Below the pieces are notes generated by a model. That model searched no databases and had not been told where the DNA came from. It saw only the letters and a list, made by a program, of their open reading frames with translations. This document shows positions 22,870 to 34,015 of a DNA stretch of 64,000 nt, piece after piece. Position 1 is the first letter of the stretch. Each line of letters starts with the position of its first letter. Position numbers and translations under genes: made by a program. This DNA is from Cinnamomum chago (lineage: Eukaryota > Streptophyta > Magnoliopsida > Laurales > Lauraceae). Where the stretch lies: contig CP142451.1 in NCBI GenBank assembly GCA_038049695.1, positions 42,667,001 to 42,731,000 on the forward strand, read 5' to 3'.

Positions 22870-25080
22870 TGTTAGGAATTTTCTAGATTGCAATTTGATG
22901 GATGCATTATCATTCAAGCATCATTTGATTTACACACATGCATTGTTTTAGATAAACTTGAAATCTTGATTTATTCATGCATTACTTTTAAGAGTTGTAA
23001 AAGTTTTGTTTTATGCATGATTTGTTTTTAATCTTGGATGCATTTGTTTTAGAAAAGAGTTTTAGAAAATCAAGCTAGCCTATGAGTTTTGAATCTTTTT
23101 AGGCTTTTTATGTCATGTTTTAAAAACCATTAGAATCTTTAAAACATGTTTTTAAAGCTTGATTTAGTAGGCAAAAAGGTCCCCCAAGCAAAACCTTCAT
23201 ATATGCAAAAGTTGCATTTTTTGCAAAAAGGGGGGAGTCCCGGCAGTGTCGCCGGTCGACCGAGACACAGGTCTCGGTCGACCGAGACAACTGGAGGTAA
23301 AACCTGCAGTTTTTGAACTGAAACCTCCAACGGTCAGAAATCTGACCGTTGTGCGTTCCCGGTCGACCGAGACCTCTTTGCCGGTCGACCGAGGACTAGC
23401 CGTTGGCAACTTTTTGCTATAAATATGAGTTCTTTCCCTTGCCAAAAGTTGGGAATTTTTAACCCCTCCTTGAGAGGATTTGAGGCATATCAAAAGGGAA
23501 AAGAACCAAGGGATGAAGGGGATGATTAGGAAAGCTAAAGCTTGGATTAATGAAGTTAAACCACCAAGTAGGCTCTTCCTTCCTTAATTATATGTTTTCA
23601 TGCTTTGTTTTATTTTTGGTAAATCATTTCTAGCATGTTAAACTATGTTTGTGTTGTGTCCTTAACATGTTTTATGTTTTGAGTTGATTTATTGTTTTGG
23701 ATACAACACCATATGATTCAATCCAAGTAGTACTTAACTTTGGTAAATCTAAGTAGATCATGTTAATGAAAGAACTTTGGTAAATCATATGTAACATGAT
23801 CCATATACTTGGTTGAATCTTTGGTTGTTGTTTTCCATCATAAGAACATCTCTCTCAAAACTAACTTATGTTTTGGATTCAACTTCTTTACAAATCATAT
23901 GTTTTCATGTTTTGTTTTATCATTGGTAAATCTTAGTAACATGTTAACCTATGATGTGTTGTATCCTTAGCATGTGTTATATTTTGAATAGATCTATTGT
24001 TTTGGATACATCACCATTGATTCATCAAAGTAGTACTTTATCTTTGGTAAATCTAAGTAGATCATGTTAATGAAATATGTAACATGATTCATATACTTTG
24101 TTGAATCATTGGTTGTTGTTTTTCCATCATAAGAAAATCTCTCTCAAATGTTTCTTATGTTTTGGATCCAACATCATTACAAATCATATGTGTATTATTG
24201 TTTTAAAGTTTCACAACTTGCCTTACTTTGATTGGTAAATCATTTTCAAGTTGTCCTTATAATTAGATATGATTTGTCCCCTCTTTTCAATCAAATCTAT
24301 TTTTATGTTTTGATCTTCATTGTTGATTTGATTGACATCCCTATGCATCACATGTTTAGAGCTAATCCATTTCATACAACTTGTGTAACTTTGATATCAT
24401 TAACAAGTTGTTACTTTTAACATGTGATTGCATTCTATCCTCAATCATAAATGTTTTTGAGCTAAAATTTTCAAAAGCCTTAGGCATACATTTATGAACT
24501 TTCATTTTCAAAATGATTGAGGACCACACACACACACTTCATATGTTTTCATCTTTGCATTCATAGTGTGAGTGTGTATTAGAATTTCACTTCCATATCC
24601 GCCTAATTAAGAGGCATTGTAATGAGCTTAAATTGAATCTCCATCAAGTGTTTATAGACACTATCTTAGTGAGATAACCAACCTTGTGGTTGAAGAGGTT
24701 ATTGCTTAGCCTATAAAAGCATAGTGTATAGGTTGATGTTAAGCCTTGAAAAACATCAATGTAAAGGTTATTGCTTAGCCTTGGAAAGCATATTGTAAAG
24801 GTTATTGCTTAGCCTATTGAAAAGCATAAATAGTGGAAATCCGGTGGGGTGTTGGATCACAAGCCAGTAGTGGATGTAGGCATTGAGGCCGAACCACTAT
24901 AAATCCTTGTGTGATGGTGCTTGCTTTGTGGTGATTGTTTATATTAGCTTCCGCATATTGTTTGATAATCATCACTTGTGACTAGTTGGTTTTAAAGAAG
25001 TTAAAATTGTTAAAATTGGTCATAATTGGAGCTCACCCTATTCACCCCCCCTCTAGGGTTCGGATCCCCATGGACTTACA
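22870..25080 (+). repeat. A-subfamily solo LTR (2211 bp) inside A 5' LTR
   Basis: Runs from TGTTAGGAATTTTC to GGACTTACA, flanked by AGGCC at 22865-22869 and 25081-25085. Its promoter block (23249-23425) has the clearest dyad, TCCAACGGTCA with TGACCGTT at about 23326-23350, and TATAAATA at 23418. It is longer than other A LTRs because a segment of about 310 bases is tandemly duplicated (about 23585-24195). Five or so minisatellite units lie at 24690-24830. Confidence 0.9.
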
Positions 25081-25274
25081 AGGCCGAACCACTATAAATC
25101 TGTGTAGTGGTGCATGCTTGTGGTGTTTGCTTTTGTTAGCTTCCACATCTTGTTTGGTAAATCATCACTTGTGAATTGTTTATTTTAAAGAAATTAAAAT
25201 TTTTATAAATTGGTCACATATTGTAGCACACCCTATTCACCCCCCCCTCTAGGGTTAGGATCCCTGGACTTTCA

Positions 25275-25288
25275 ATTGGTATCAGAGC
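25275..25288 (+). other. A primer-binding site
   Basis: ATTGGTATCAGAGC directly follows the 5' LTR. It is complementary to the 3' end of initiator tRNA-Met. Confidence 0.9.
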
Positions 25289-25374
25289 CTCGTGCTCTAT
25301 CTTCTAGGATCAAGTGTTTGGAACTCTTGATTAGGTGTAAAAACCTTGAGTCATAACCCTAGTTTTGTGTTTGA

Positions 25375-26826
25375 ATGAAAATCATTAGAATGGATTCCAC
25401 TTTGATAGATTGTTTAGATTCTTGTGTAGATTCTTCTAGACCCCTCCTTCTTCCTTCTATTGGAGATTCAAACCCTCAAATTAATGAATCTCAATTTGAT
25501 TTAAAAGAAGAAGAAAATGATTATAATGAAGATGAACTTCAACAAGCCTATGAGGAATTATATACTTTGTCCTTAGAGCTTGATAAGAAAAATAAAAAAT
25601 TAAGAGAAGAATCTAAAAATCTAAACAAAGAATTAGTTTCTTCAAAAGATGAACTTAGAGAAAAAGAAGAAGTTATACAATGCTTAGAATCTAAGTTTAT
25701 GATCTCTTTGCATAACCTATCTAATATTAAAGAAGATCTAAATGTGTTAAAGATAGGAAATGATGATCTTAAAAAGGAAAATTCAAAACTAAGAGATCAA
25801 TTACAAAGGCAAGACAAAAACATTAACAACCTGGAATCCAAGTTGTCTATCACTAAGGAAAATTTATCTAATGCTCAAAATAAGATAAAAACTCTAGAAC
25901 TTGGATCTAATGTTATAAATGAACTTAAACTTGATTTAAAACTTGCCCATGAAGAACTAATCAAATATAAGGAAATTGAAAACGAACTATTAAAAATTAA
26001 AAATGAAAATTCAATCCTTATAAACCAAGTCACTCAACTTGAAAGCTACAAACAAAAGTATGAGTGCAAATTTACCCAAAGTGAAGAGAAATTTGAGAAG
26101 TTATTTAAATTGGGTAAATCTCCAAGAGATAGGACGGGTCTTGGATTTGATAGGAATATTTCACATGACCCTAGCTTCACCAACACTTTTGTGAAAGGTG
26201 AGTCCTCATTCTCTAGTACTCATTCTTCCTTGCCCATGACTAAATGTAATTATTGTGGCATTGAAGGGCATTTTAGGTTTGAGTGCAAACTAAGAAGAAG
26301 CCATGTGTCTAAACCCATCTTTGAACCCAAAAATGTAGAATCTAAATCTATGAAGGGTAAGACACTAAAAATCAAAGAAGACTCCAAAAAGATTAAACAA
26401 GTTAAATCAATTAAAATGGAGTATCCTAAGATAGATTCTAAAAAGTTTAAACAAGTTAAACCAAGTTTAAAAAAATCTATAAACAAAAAGCTTCTCAACC
26501 TATCTCCCTTAAATCAACACATGAAAGAACTTTTGAAGAAAGTAACTAAGTTAAATTTAAAATTCAAAAGTCAAATAAAGGGAGAAAATAAGAAGAAAAG
26601 AAAAGTGAATCAATCCCCTAAGAAACAAACTCACCAACCTCAAAAGACTAATCACCAATCTAAGCTAAATTTAGTAAAATCTAAATATCATGGTGAGAAG
26701 TCCAAATTGAAAATTTATCAAGTCAAATCTCCTAAAGTTGGTGGGACTTCCAAACTAGACCTCAAAGATCAACCCTCTCAAGACCTTAGGTGGATTCCTA
26801 AAGTTAGATACTTAGACAAACCTTAA
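25375..26826 (+). CDS. A-family gag-tail protein: coiled coil plus CCHC zinc knuckle (483 aa)
   Basis: One open frame starting 87 bases after the primer site. Residues 1-45 are acidic. About 45-240 is a Lys/Glu/Asn/Leu-rich coiled coil. The zinc knuckle CNYCGIEGHFRFEC is at 291-304. A very Lys-rich tail follows and ends with WIPKV near residue 473. The order (coiled coil, the stretch GLGF, zinc knuckle, W-x-P/V-K) parallels the second half of the D gag, for example [12 protein letters not shown] and [14 protein letters not shown]. The capsid-like first half of gag and all pol domains have no counterpart. The minus copy at 63110-64000 reads the same, with about 85-90% identical residues by eye. 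Likely role: RNA-binding and multimerising nucleocapsid-like protein working with proteins from a helper element. That role is inferred, and the Sirevirus link is by resemblance only. Confidence 0.8.
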   Translation: MKIIRMDSTLIDCLDSCVDSSRPLLLPSIGDSNPQINESQFDLKEEENDYNEDELQQAYEELYTLSLELDKKNKKLREESKNLNKELVSSKDELREKEEVIQCLESKFMISLHNLSNIKEDLNVLKIGNDDLKKENSKLRDQLQRQDKNINNLESKLSITKENLSNAQNKIKTLELGSNVINELKLDLKLAHEELIKYKEIENELLKIKNENSILINQVTQLESYKQKYECKFTQSEEKFEKLFKLGKSPRDRTGLGFDRNISHDPSFTNTFVKGESSFSSTHSSLPMTKCNYCGIEGHFRFECKLRRSHVSKPIFEPKNVESKSMKGKTLKIKEDSKKIKQVKSIKMEYPKIDSKKFKQVKPSLKKSINKKLLNLSPLNQHMKELLKKVTKLNLKFKSQIKGENKKKRKVNQSPKKQTHQPQKTNHQSKLNLVKSKYHGEKSKLKIYQVKSPKVGGTSKLDLKDQPSQDLRWIPKVRYLDKP

Positions 26827-26882
26827 GGCCTTGAACCTCAATGACCAACCTATCCTTTATAGTTAAATCTTTTTGTTGGTCT

Positions 26883-28798
26883 TGAAAGTCCGGGGATCCG
26901 AACCCTAGACGGGGGGGGGGTGAATAGGGTGAGCTTCAATTATGACCAATTTTAATCAATTTTAACTTCTTTAAATTAAACTAGTCACAAGTGATGATTA
27001 TCAAACTAAATGCGGAAGCTTAATAAAAACAATCACCACAAAGCAAGCACCATCACACAAGGATTTATAGTGGTTCGGCCTCAATGCCTACATCCACTAC
27101 CGGCTTGTGATCCAACAACCCACCGGATTTCCACTATTTATGCTTTTCAATAGGCTAAGCAATAACCTTTACAATATGCTTTTCAGGGCTAAGCAATAAC
27201 CTCTACATTATGCTTTTCATAGGCTAAGCAATAACCTCTACATTATGCTTTTCTTAGGCTAAGCAATAACCTCTTCAACCATAGGTTGATTATCTCACTA
27301 AGTTAGTGTCTATAATACACTTGATGGAGATTCAATTTAGCTCATTACATTTGCCTCTAAAATAGGCGGATATGAAAATGAAAATCTAATACACACACAC
27401 ACACTATGAATGCAAAGATGAAAGCACATGATGTGTGTGTGTGTGACGTCCTCAATCATTTTGAAAATGAAAGCTCATAAATGTATGCCTAAGGCTTTTG
27501 AAAGTTTTAGCTTATAAAAACATTTATGATTGAGGAAAGAATGCAAGTCACATGTTAAAAGTAACAACTTGTTAATCATATCAAAGATTCACAAGTTGTA
27601 TGAAATTAATTAGCTCTAAACATGTGATGCATAGGGATGTCAATCAAATCAACAATGTAGCTCATAAAACATAAAAATAGATTTGATTGAAAATAGGGGA
27701 CAAATCATATGTATTTATAAATACAACTTGAAAATGATATACCTATCAAAGCAAAGCAAGTTGTGAAACTTTAACACAATAATACATATAATTTGTAAAG
27801 TTTGTTGAATCCAAAACATAAGATACATTTGAAAGAGATTTTCTTATGATGGAAAACAACAACCAAAGATTCAACCAAGTAAATGAATCATGTTACATAT
27901 AATTTCAAAGATTCTTTCATTAACATGATCTACTTAGATTTACCAAATAAAGTACTACTTGGATTGAATCAATGGTGATGCATCCAAAACAATAGATCAA
28001 TTCAAAACATAAACATGCTAAGGACACAACACATCATAGTTTATCATGCTAGAAAAGATTTACCAATAATTAAAACAAAGCATGAAAACATATGATTAAG
28101 AAAAGTAAAGCTTACTTGTAATTTAATTTAATGAAACCAAGCTTTAGCTCTCCTAATGATCCCCTTCATCCCTTAGTTCATTCCCCTTTGATTTGCCTCA
28201 AAACCTCTCAAGGAAGGTCTAAAAATTCCCAACTTTTGGCAAAAGAATGAACTAGTATTTATAGCCAAAACAGCCTAACGGCTAGTCTCCCGGTCGACCT
28301 GGCCCTACCCCGGTCGACCTGGCCTTCACAATGTAAAAAAACAGACCGTTTGAAAAGGGGCTAACGGCTCTATCCCGGTCAACCTGCAGCCCGGTCGACC
28401 GGCCACACTGCAGGTCGACCCCCTGGGACCAAAAATTCCCCAAAAGAGCATATTTGAAGGTTTTTCTTGGGGGAACTTTTTGGGACAATAAATCAAGCTT
28501 GAAAAACATGTTTTAAAACATTCTAAGGGTTTTTAAAACATGAAACATAAAAAGCTTAAAATGATTCAAAACTTTAAAACCAAAGGCTTGCTTGATTTGA
28601 TAAAACTCTTTTCTAAAACAAATGCATCCAAGTTTAAAAACAAAAACATGCATAAATCAATACTTTTACAAATCTAAAAACCAATGCATGTGTAAATCAA
28701 GATTTCAAGTTTTTATAAATCAATGCATATGTGTGTAAATCAAATGATGCTAGAATGATAATGCATCCATCAAATTGCAATCTACAAAATCCCTAACA
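26883..28798 (-). repeat. A-family solo LTR, minus strand (1916 bp)
   Basis: Begins TGAAAGTCC and ends CCCTAACA on the plus strand, that is, a complete A LTR reversed. Flanked by GGTCT at 26878-26882 and 28799-28803. The reversed promoter block is at 28256-28420, with TATA at 28256-28263 and palindromes at about 28290-28420. Minisatellite units lie at 27130-27285. It lies just after the A open frame, in the noncoding region of the host A element. Confidence 0.92.
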
Positions 28799-28901
28799 GG
28801 TCTTTATTACATTTGCATTTTGTTCTTTCTTTGTTATATTTCTTAAAATGCAATGTTTATTTGTGATCAATTGATTTTGTCTTCATGCACCATTCTAGTT
28901 A

Positions 28902-31900
28902 TGTAAGAGTCCGACCCGAGTGAACCCGATTAGTATTGATTAAGTTGTGTTTTAGTTCTAAGCGTGTTTAGTGGATTTTGGTTAAGTTGGGTTTGGAATA
29001 ACTTTGGTATAGTTTTGGGGAATTTTGATTGCTTGTGCTTAGTGGGGCCCTTTGGGGGTTCCTTCTTTATGACTTTGCATGCGCTTGAGGATTTATCGTA
29101 GATTTTGCATTCATTGTTTTAATACAATTTTCTTTGTATTGATAATCCCTACAACTTTCATGTTGATCCCGTCCCCGTTCGAGACCCCGAAACCCGATTT
29201 CATAGCCTTGAGGGCAAAACAGTCATTGTACACTAAATCTGTACCCAAAACTTGATATTCCCGAAACCCGTGAAACATATACTTTTTAGAAACTAGATAT
29301 TTCGACGATTACTTTTCTCTTCTTTGTCGATTTTATTAGAAGCCCCGAAAGCCAAGATTTCAGCACTTGAATGTCTTAAGTAATAAGACCCATCTCCATT
29401 TGCTTATATAAGGAGACCTATCTTCCTCATTTTTCCTTTTTCCAGCACAAGAAGAGAGTCTGGGGTTTGTTAGCAACTTTTCTTCTTCTTCTTGCTCTCT
29501 CCACCTCCAATCCACACCAAACTTGCATCAATCAAGAAATGGAGGTTATCATTCTCTTCCCCACCTTGCAAGCTTCCTTTTGATACCATTTGTTGAGAAA
29601 TCCACCAACTTTGAGATCTTCATTGAACTAACTCTTGCCATTTGGAGAACCTACAAGTAAGTAACCCTTCCCTTCTTCTAGATTTGTATTCTTCTAGCCC
29701 TAGAGAAGCTTCATCTCCTTTATTGTAAGGTTTCCTTTTCTATTTCTTGTTTTGACTCTTTTAGGGTTTTATTTTGGGGTTTTTGCTTGTAGCTTAGATC
29801 ATTGATTTGGAGGGCTTGTTAGAGCTTGATTTGCTTATTTGAGACCAAAAGGCAAGTGAATGATTTGATTTTTGTAAGCTTTCAATGATTTTGGTATTTT
29901 CCACTCATGCCTATTTATTGCATTGGTTTGGAAATAAATGTTCATGATAGAGTTTGGTAGTGCATTTATGACTTATAAGTGTAATGGTGAATGGCATTTA
30001 ATTTCTTTTTGTTTGTACTAAATGTACTCTATTGTGAAATGGTTTCCTTCCTTCTTTCTTTATTTGTATTGGATTTGATGTTAATGGAGGAGGTGATGGA
30101 ATGAACCCATATTGGAGTTGTGGAGAAATGTAGATGGTTGCATTGGAGGAGCTTTTAGCTCAGTTTTATGGCAAGGATTAAGTGGAAGTGAGGAGAATGG
30201 TTTTGAGGAGGAAAATGGCTCAAATATGAACACAGTGGGTGTTTCCCGCACCTGGCGGTCAGCCAGCGGTCACCTAGCGGCTAGCCGTCTGGTGGCTGGC
30301 GGTTAGCCGAACAGTCGTGGTTACTTTTCCCGAGAGCAACATTTTCCACCTGAAAACTCAGTCAGCCTCACGGTTAGCCAGTGGCTAACCGCCGAACCCA
30401 TCGGCGGCTAACCGTCAGCCAACCGACCCATTCGGTTACTTTTCCAGAGAGCAACATTTCCACCTGAAAATACGGTCAGCCTCACGGTCAGCTAGCGGCT
30501 AACCGCCAGCCAACCGAACCATTTCGGTTACAATTCCAGTAACCTGTCTTTCTGTCAGGCCAACCGTGGTCAGCTGCTCGGTCAACCAGCGGCTAACCAC
30601 CGAATCCAACGGCGGCTAACCGCCATCTGACCGCAAGGTAACCGAAATTACCCAGACAACCATTCCAGTTCGCTCGAGCGCTGAGCTTTGTTGGTCAAGG
30701 AGATTCACTAGGCATTGTATGAGGTCATCCGAGAAAGAAACCATATCACGAAGATGGCATTCGAAGTTTTGAAAATTCAAAGTGTATAAGGAGCCCGAAA
30801 TGTCCCCAAACTCAAAGAGTACCAAATTATTATTAGATCGACATACGGGATCCCTATTCACTTCAAATAAATCTTGAACCCGATACTTTACCCGAGATTT
30901 TAATTGTTTATTGTACTTTATCGATCCCGAGATTTATACTACATGTCTTGTTTTCCCGAAAGCGTTGAATTACACTTATAATAGTTACTTGTCTTGAAGT
31001 GCATTGCACCACACGAAACGACAGTGTGCCCTTGAGCACCCCCGTCTTGCCCGTTTATTTATTGTACTAGATTTACTTGCATATGTCTCGATTTGTTATT
31101 TGACCTATTAGTCGGCACCACTAAGCTTGGATAACCCTGTTGGTCTGATCCACCGACTTGGAGATCCCCCTCTTGTCCCGCCAGCTGCAGTTTGGATCCC
31201 GCTACCCGGTTATTACCGTGGTCTTGTCCCGATGCGGCAAATTGCTATTGTGGTTCCCGATGCCCGGCTCGCTACCGTGGTCATGTATAGTATATGTATA
31301 TGTATTTATAAGATCCACTGTTTCTCCTCACCTCGAGTGACTGAGACCAGTGCCTAGTTATTGCTCTGTCACTTTAGTGATAGAGGACTTAACTTCGTGT
31401 GGTTGTCATCTTGCTTTTTTCCCGTTTCCTTGGTTACCTTACATGTTTTATAATGCATACTTGTATTTGAATAAATGTTCTATCTCATTTATAGAAATTC
31501 TTATTTAAACATGTTTAAATGCTTTTGAAGGTAAATTCATTTATTTTCATGTTGTCGTTATATTTTACCATTTGCCAAACCGTCGTGTTTGACCAACTCT
31601 TTGGTACTCAGGCCCCGTCGTCGGTTATCCTGAGGAGGAGCACGAGGAGGCGGTCGGTGAACTGCAGCAGTTAGTTGAGTGGCGGGTTGATGATGTCATC
31701 TAGACATTAGATTGCTAGAGAGAGATAACATTTTGGGAAAACTTTTAACCATTCTTTTGGGGATTGGTATTTTGTTCATATTGGCCTTGTTGGCCTCTAA
31801 TTTTGGGAAATGTAATTAAATGATCTTTGTATAAACTTTAACTTACTTTTGGGTAACATGCTAATGATCATTGCTCATTCTGATACGGTGCTATAATTGT

Positions 31901-32129
31901 GTTATTATCTTTATGATTTGAGAGGGATTGAATATTTGATTTGCTACACGCTTCCGCAATTAATAAAAATGTTCATAGATGGTTGTGATATCCTCACCGC
32001 GGACCCCTGTGGGAAATTAAATAAGTGTGTTCACCTTGTTGACACACTCTACATATTAACCATTCATTACACCACTATATCATCCTCATTAACGTCCCGA
32101 TCCCGGATTCCCGGTCCGGGGTCGCTACA
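28902..32129 (+). repeat. E-family solo LTR (3228 bp) with AGTTA duplication
   Basis: Runs from TGTAAGAGTCCGACCCGAG to GGTCCGGGGTCGCTACA, flanked by AGTTA at 28897-28901 and 32130-32134. TATATAAGG is at 29405, so the palindromic repeats at 30240-30660 would lie downstream of transcription start. Several blocks are shared with the C LTR: the GATGTCATCTAGAC stretch, GCTACACGCTTCCGCA and ATCCTCACCGCGG near the end. C and E are therefore sister families. Confidence 0.9.
30240..30660 (+). repeat. Tandem palindromic repeats in E LTR (period about 115 bp)
   Basis: The spacer TTACTTTTCC recurs at 30321 and 30436. Between copies are runs of GCGGCTAACCGCC, CGGTTAGCC and GCGGCTAGCCGT-like palindromes. 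The C LTR has the same design with a similar period. Confidence 0.75.
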
Positions 32130-33480
32130 AGTTACATGTCATGGTTTTCAAAATCATTTGATTATAATTTCATCATGTTAGATTTGCTTGTTGCTCACTT
32201 TGAGTTATATCTCTTGCATTGCATTTCTATTGATGTTCAATTGATTGTGATTACAAAAGCTTTCATAGCTAGATTATTCATGATCGATTGTTGTTATAAG
32301 CCATTTGCATCTTTGCTTATTTAGTTATATTCTTTTTATATGCAAATGTCATTTGGTTCCATGTATGGTTGTGATCTTAGTTATATTTGTAGATACCATA
32401 CTAGAACTCAAAAACCCATCCTTTATGCTTTCTAGTCATTCTTTTTTATGGATGGTTATGATGTTGATTCATGCGTACTTTCTTAGTGTTGTCATCCTTA
32501 TACATGTTTCAACTTCATAGTAGTGATCTTGATCATATGAACCTCTTTAATATCCATTCCTTGTATTTCGTAGTTATATCTATTGTTTGATGGATATCTT
32601 AGTTGTTGACTTCATATGATTATGTCACTTTGAAAATTGCATGCATTACCAAGTTATATCCTTTTGCATTACAATTTACCTTGTTCATCACTATGCTCAT
32701 TAGTTATATCTTTGAAAGTGATGAATATCCATTTATGATGCTTGATGGAATTTTGTGTTTGTCACATCCTTGCTCTTAATCATGTTTTCAAATTCAATTG
32801 GTTTCATTTGGTATAATTTTCAATTGATTCCATATCCAATTGATGTCTTATCTTGAGAATGTGATAGACCTTGTGTACATTGGATTGAATTTGATAGTAA
32901 TATATTTGTTCCATGTCACACTCCATTAGCATCATAATTTTCATCTTTGCCACCTCTCTTGATCATATAGGTAAATCTCATGACCACCATGTTTATGTAT
33001 TCATAATCTTGATTGGTTAATAGTTGAGGTTGGCTTCATGTTTGAATTTCATTTCACTCATCTTGCACATGATAGTCATATTTTTTTTTATTGAATGAAA
33101 TGATTTCAAAACTTTCATAGCATATGATTTTCATAGTTAAATTGATTGATGCTATGTTTAGATAACCCCATTTCATCATGGATAGCTCTAATTTGGATTT
33201 ATCTTAATAGTTATATTCTTTATAACTCTATTTTAGAGTGATTGATTTAATAGTCTTATCCTTAAATCTCAATTGGTATTCTTTGCTTTTCCAATTGGTA
33301 TCCATGATCGCTTTTCTCCTTTTTGGCCTTGCTCTATACTTTGGTAATTTGATCATTTTGAGCTCTATAGTTAACCCTGTCTAATCCTTTCCTTGAAGTT
33401 TACCCTCAATTGGTAAAACCATCTTCTTCTTGAACGAAATAGTTATATCTTTGTCAAAAGTTTGACATAAGGAGAGAATG
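32130..33480 (+). other. A noncoding region with dispersed AGTTATATCT motifs
   Basis: No gene is supported. About a dozen copies of AGT(T/C)ATAT followed by pyrimidines are spread through it, for example at 32203, 32333, 32379, 32572, 32652, 32702, 33073, 33208 and 33441. The minus copy at 61471-63109 carries the matching array (AAAGATATGACTA on the plus strand). The role is unknown. Confidence 0.6.
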
Positions 33481-33619
33481 GATTGAAGGGGAGTGTAAAC
33501 CTTCATAGGAAGTATTAGTTTTGATCAAATTGACCCTTAGATTGGCTTTGAACCCTTAGAGATTACTCCCATACTAAAAGGTATTTTCCTTATTTCATGT
33601 GTGTAGGCACCTTTGTAAT

Positions 33620-34015
33620 TTAATGTCAAAGGGGGAGAGAGCATTCAAGTTCTCTAAAGGGGAAGTGAATGTCCAAGCTTCCTAAGGGGAGATTTTGTAT
33701 GATCTTTTACAGGGGGAGAGATTGCATATCTTGGCAAAGGGAGAGAAAGTGCATGGTCAAAGGGGGAGAGCTGATAGAAGAAAGAAAGCTTGGGAGCTAA
33801 AGAAGATGCTTGGCCATAGAGAGAAAGATGGAAAGAAAGCTTGAAGGATGATCAAGCTCCAAGCATCAAGAAGATTGGAGAAAAAGTCCAAGAGCCCAAG
33901 CTAAGAGAAGAAGCATCCAAGAGATTTCAAGACTTGTCCAGCTTAGGGGGAGCTAAAGACTTAGTGTGTTATAACGATGTTAAGTAAGTTTCCATCAAAT
34001 TGCAAAGGGGGAGAT
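33620..34015 (+). other. A multiple polypurine tracts before 3' LTR
   Basis: At least seven AAAGGGGGAGA-like tracts occur (about 33627, 33656, 33681, 33711, 33758, 33943 and 34004). The last one directly abuts the LTR start and is the expected plus-strand primer. Multiple polypurine tracts are a known Sirevirus trait. Confidence 0.75.

Larger units (their letters stand above)
21308..25274 (+). repeat. A 5' LTR, interrupted by a second A-type LTR
   Basis: Net length is 1751 bases without the inserted solo LTR (22870-25080) and its duplicated AGGCC. It starts TGTTAGGG and ends GGACTTTCA before the primer site. TATA box at 21866, four minisatellite units at about 22672-22806. Confidence 0.9.

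Noticed and set aside
31127-31357. Pro-rich frames in the E LTR
   Set aside because: The matching stretch of the minus-strand E LTR does not keep the frame, and the position lies inside an LTR.
32136-32520. Hydrophobic Leu/Ile/His-rich frames that could be membrane proteins (also minus strand near 62290-62783)
   Set aside because: They come from AT-rich noncoding sequence with the AGTTATAT array. The frames are not kept between the two A copies.
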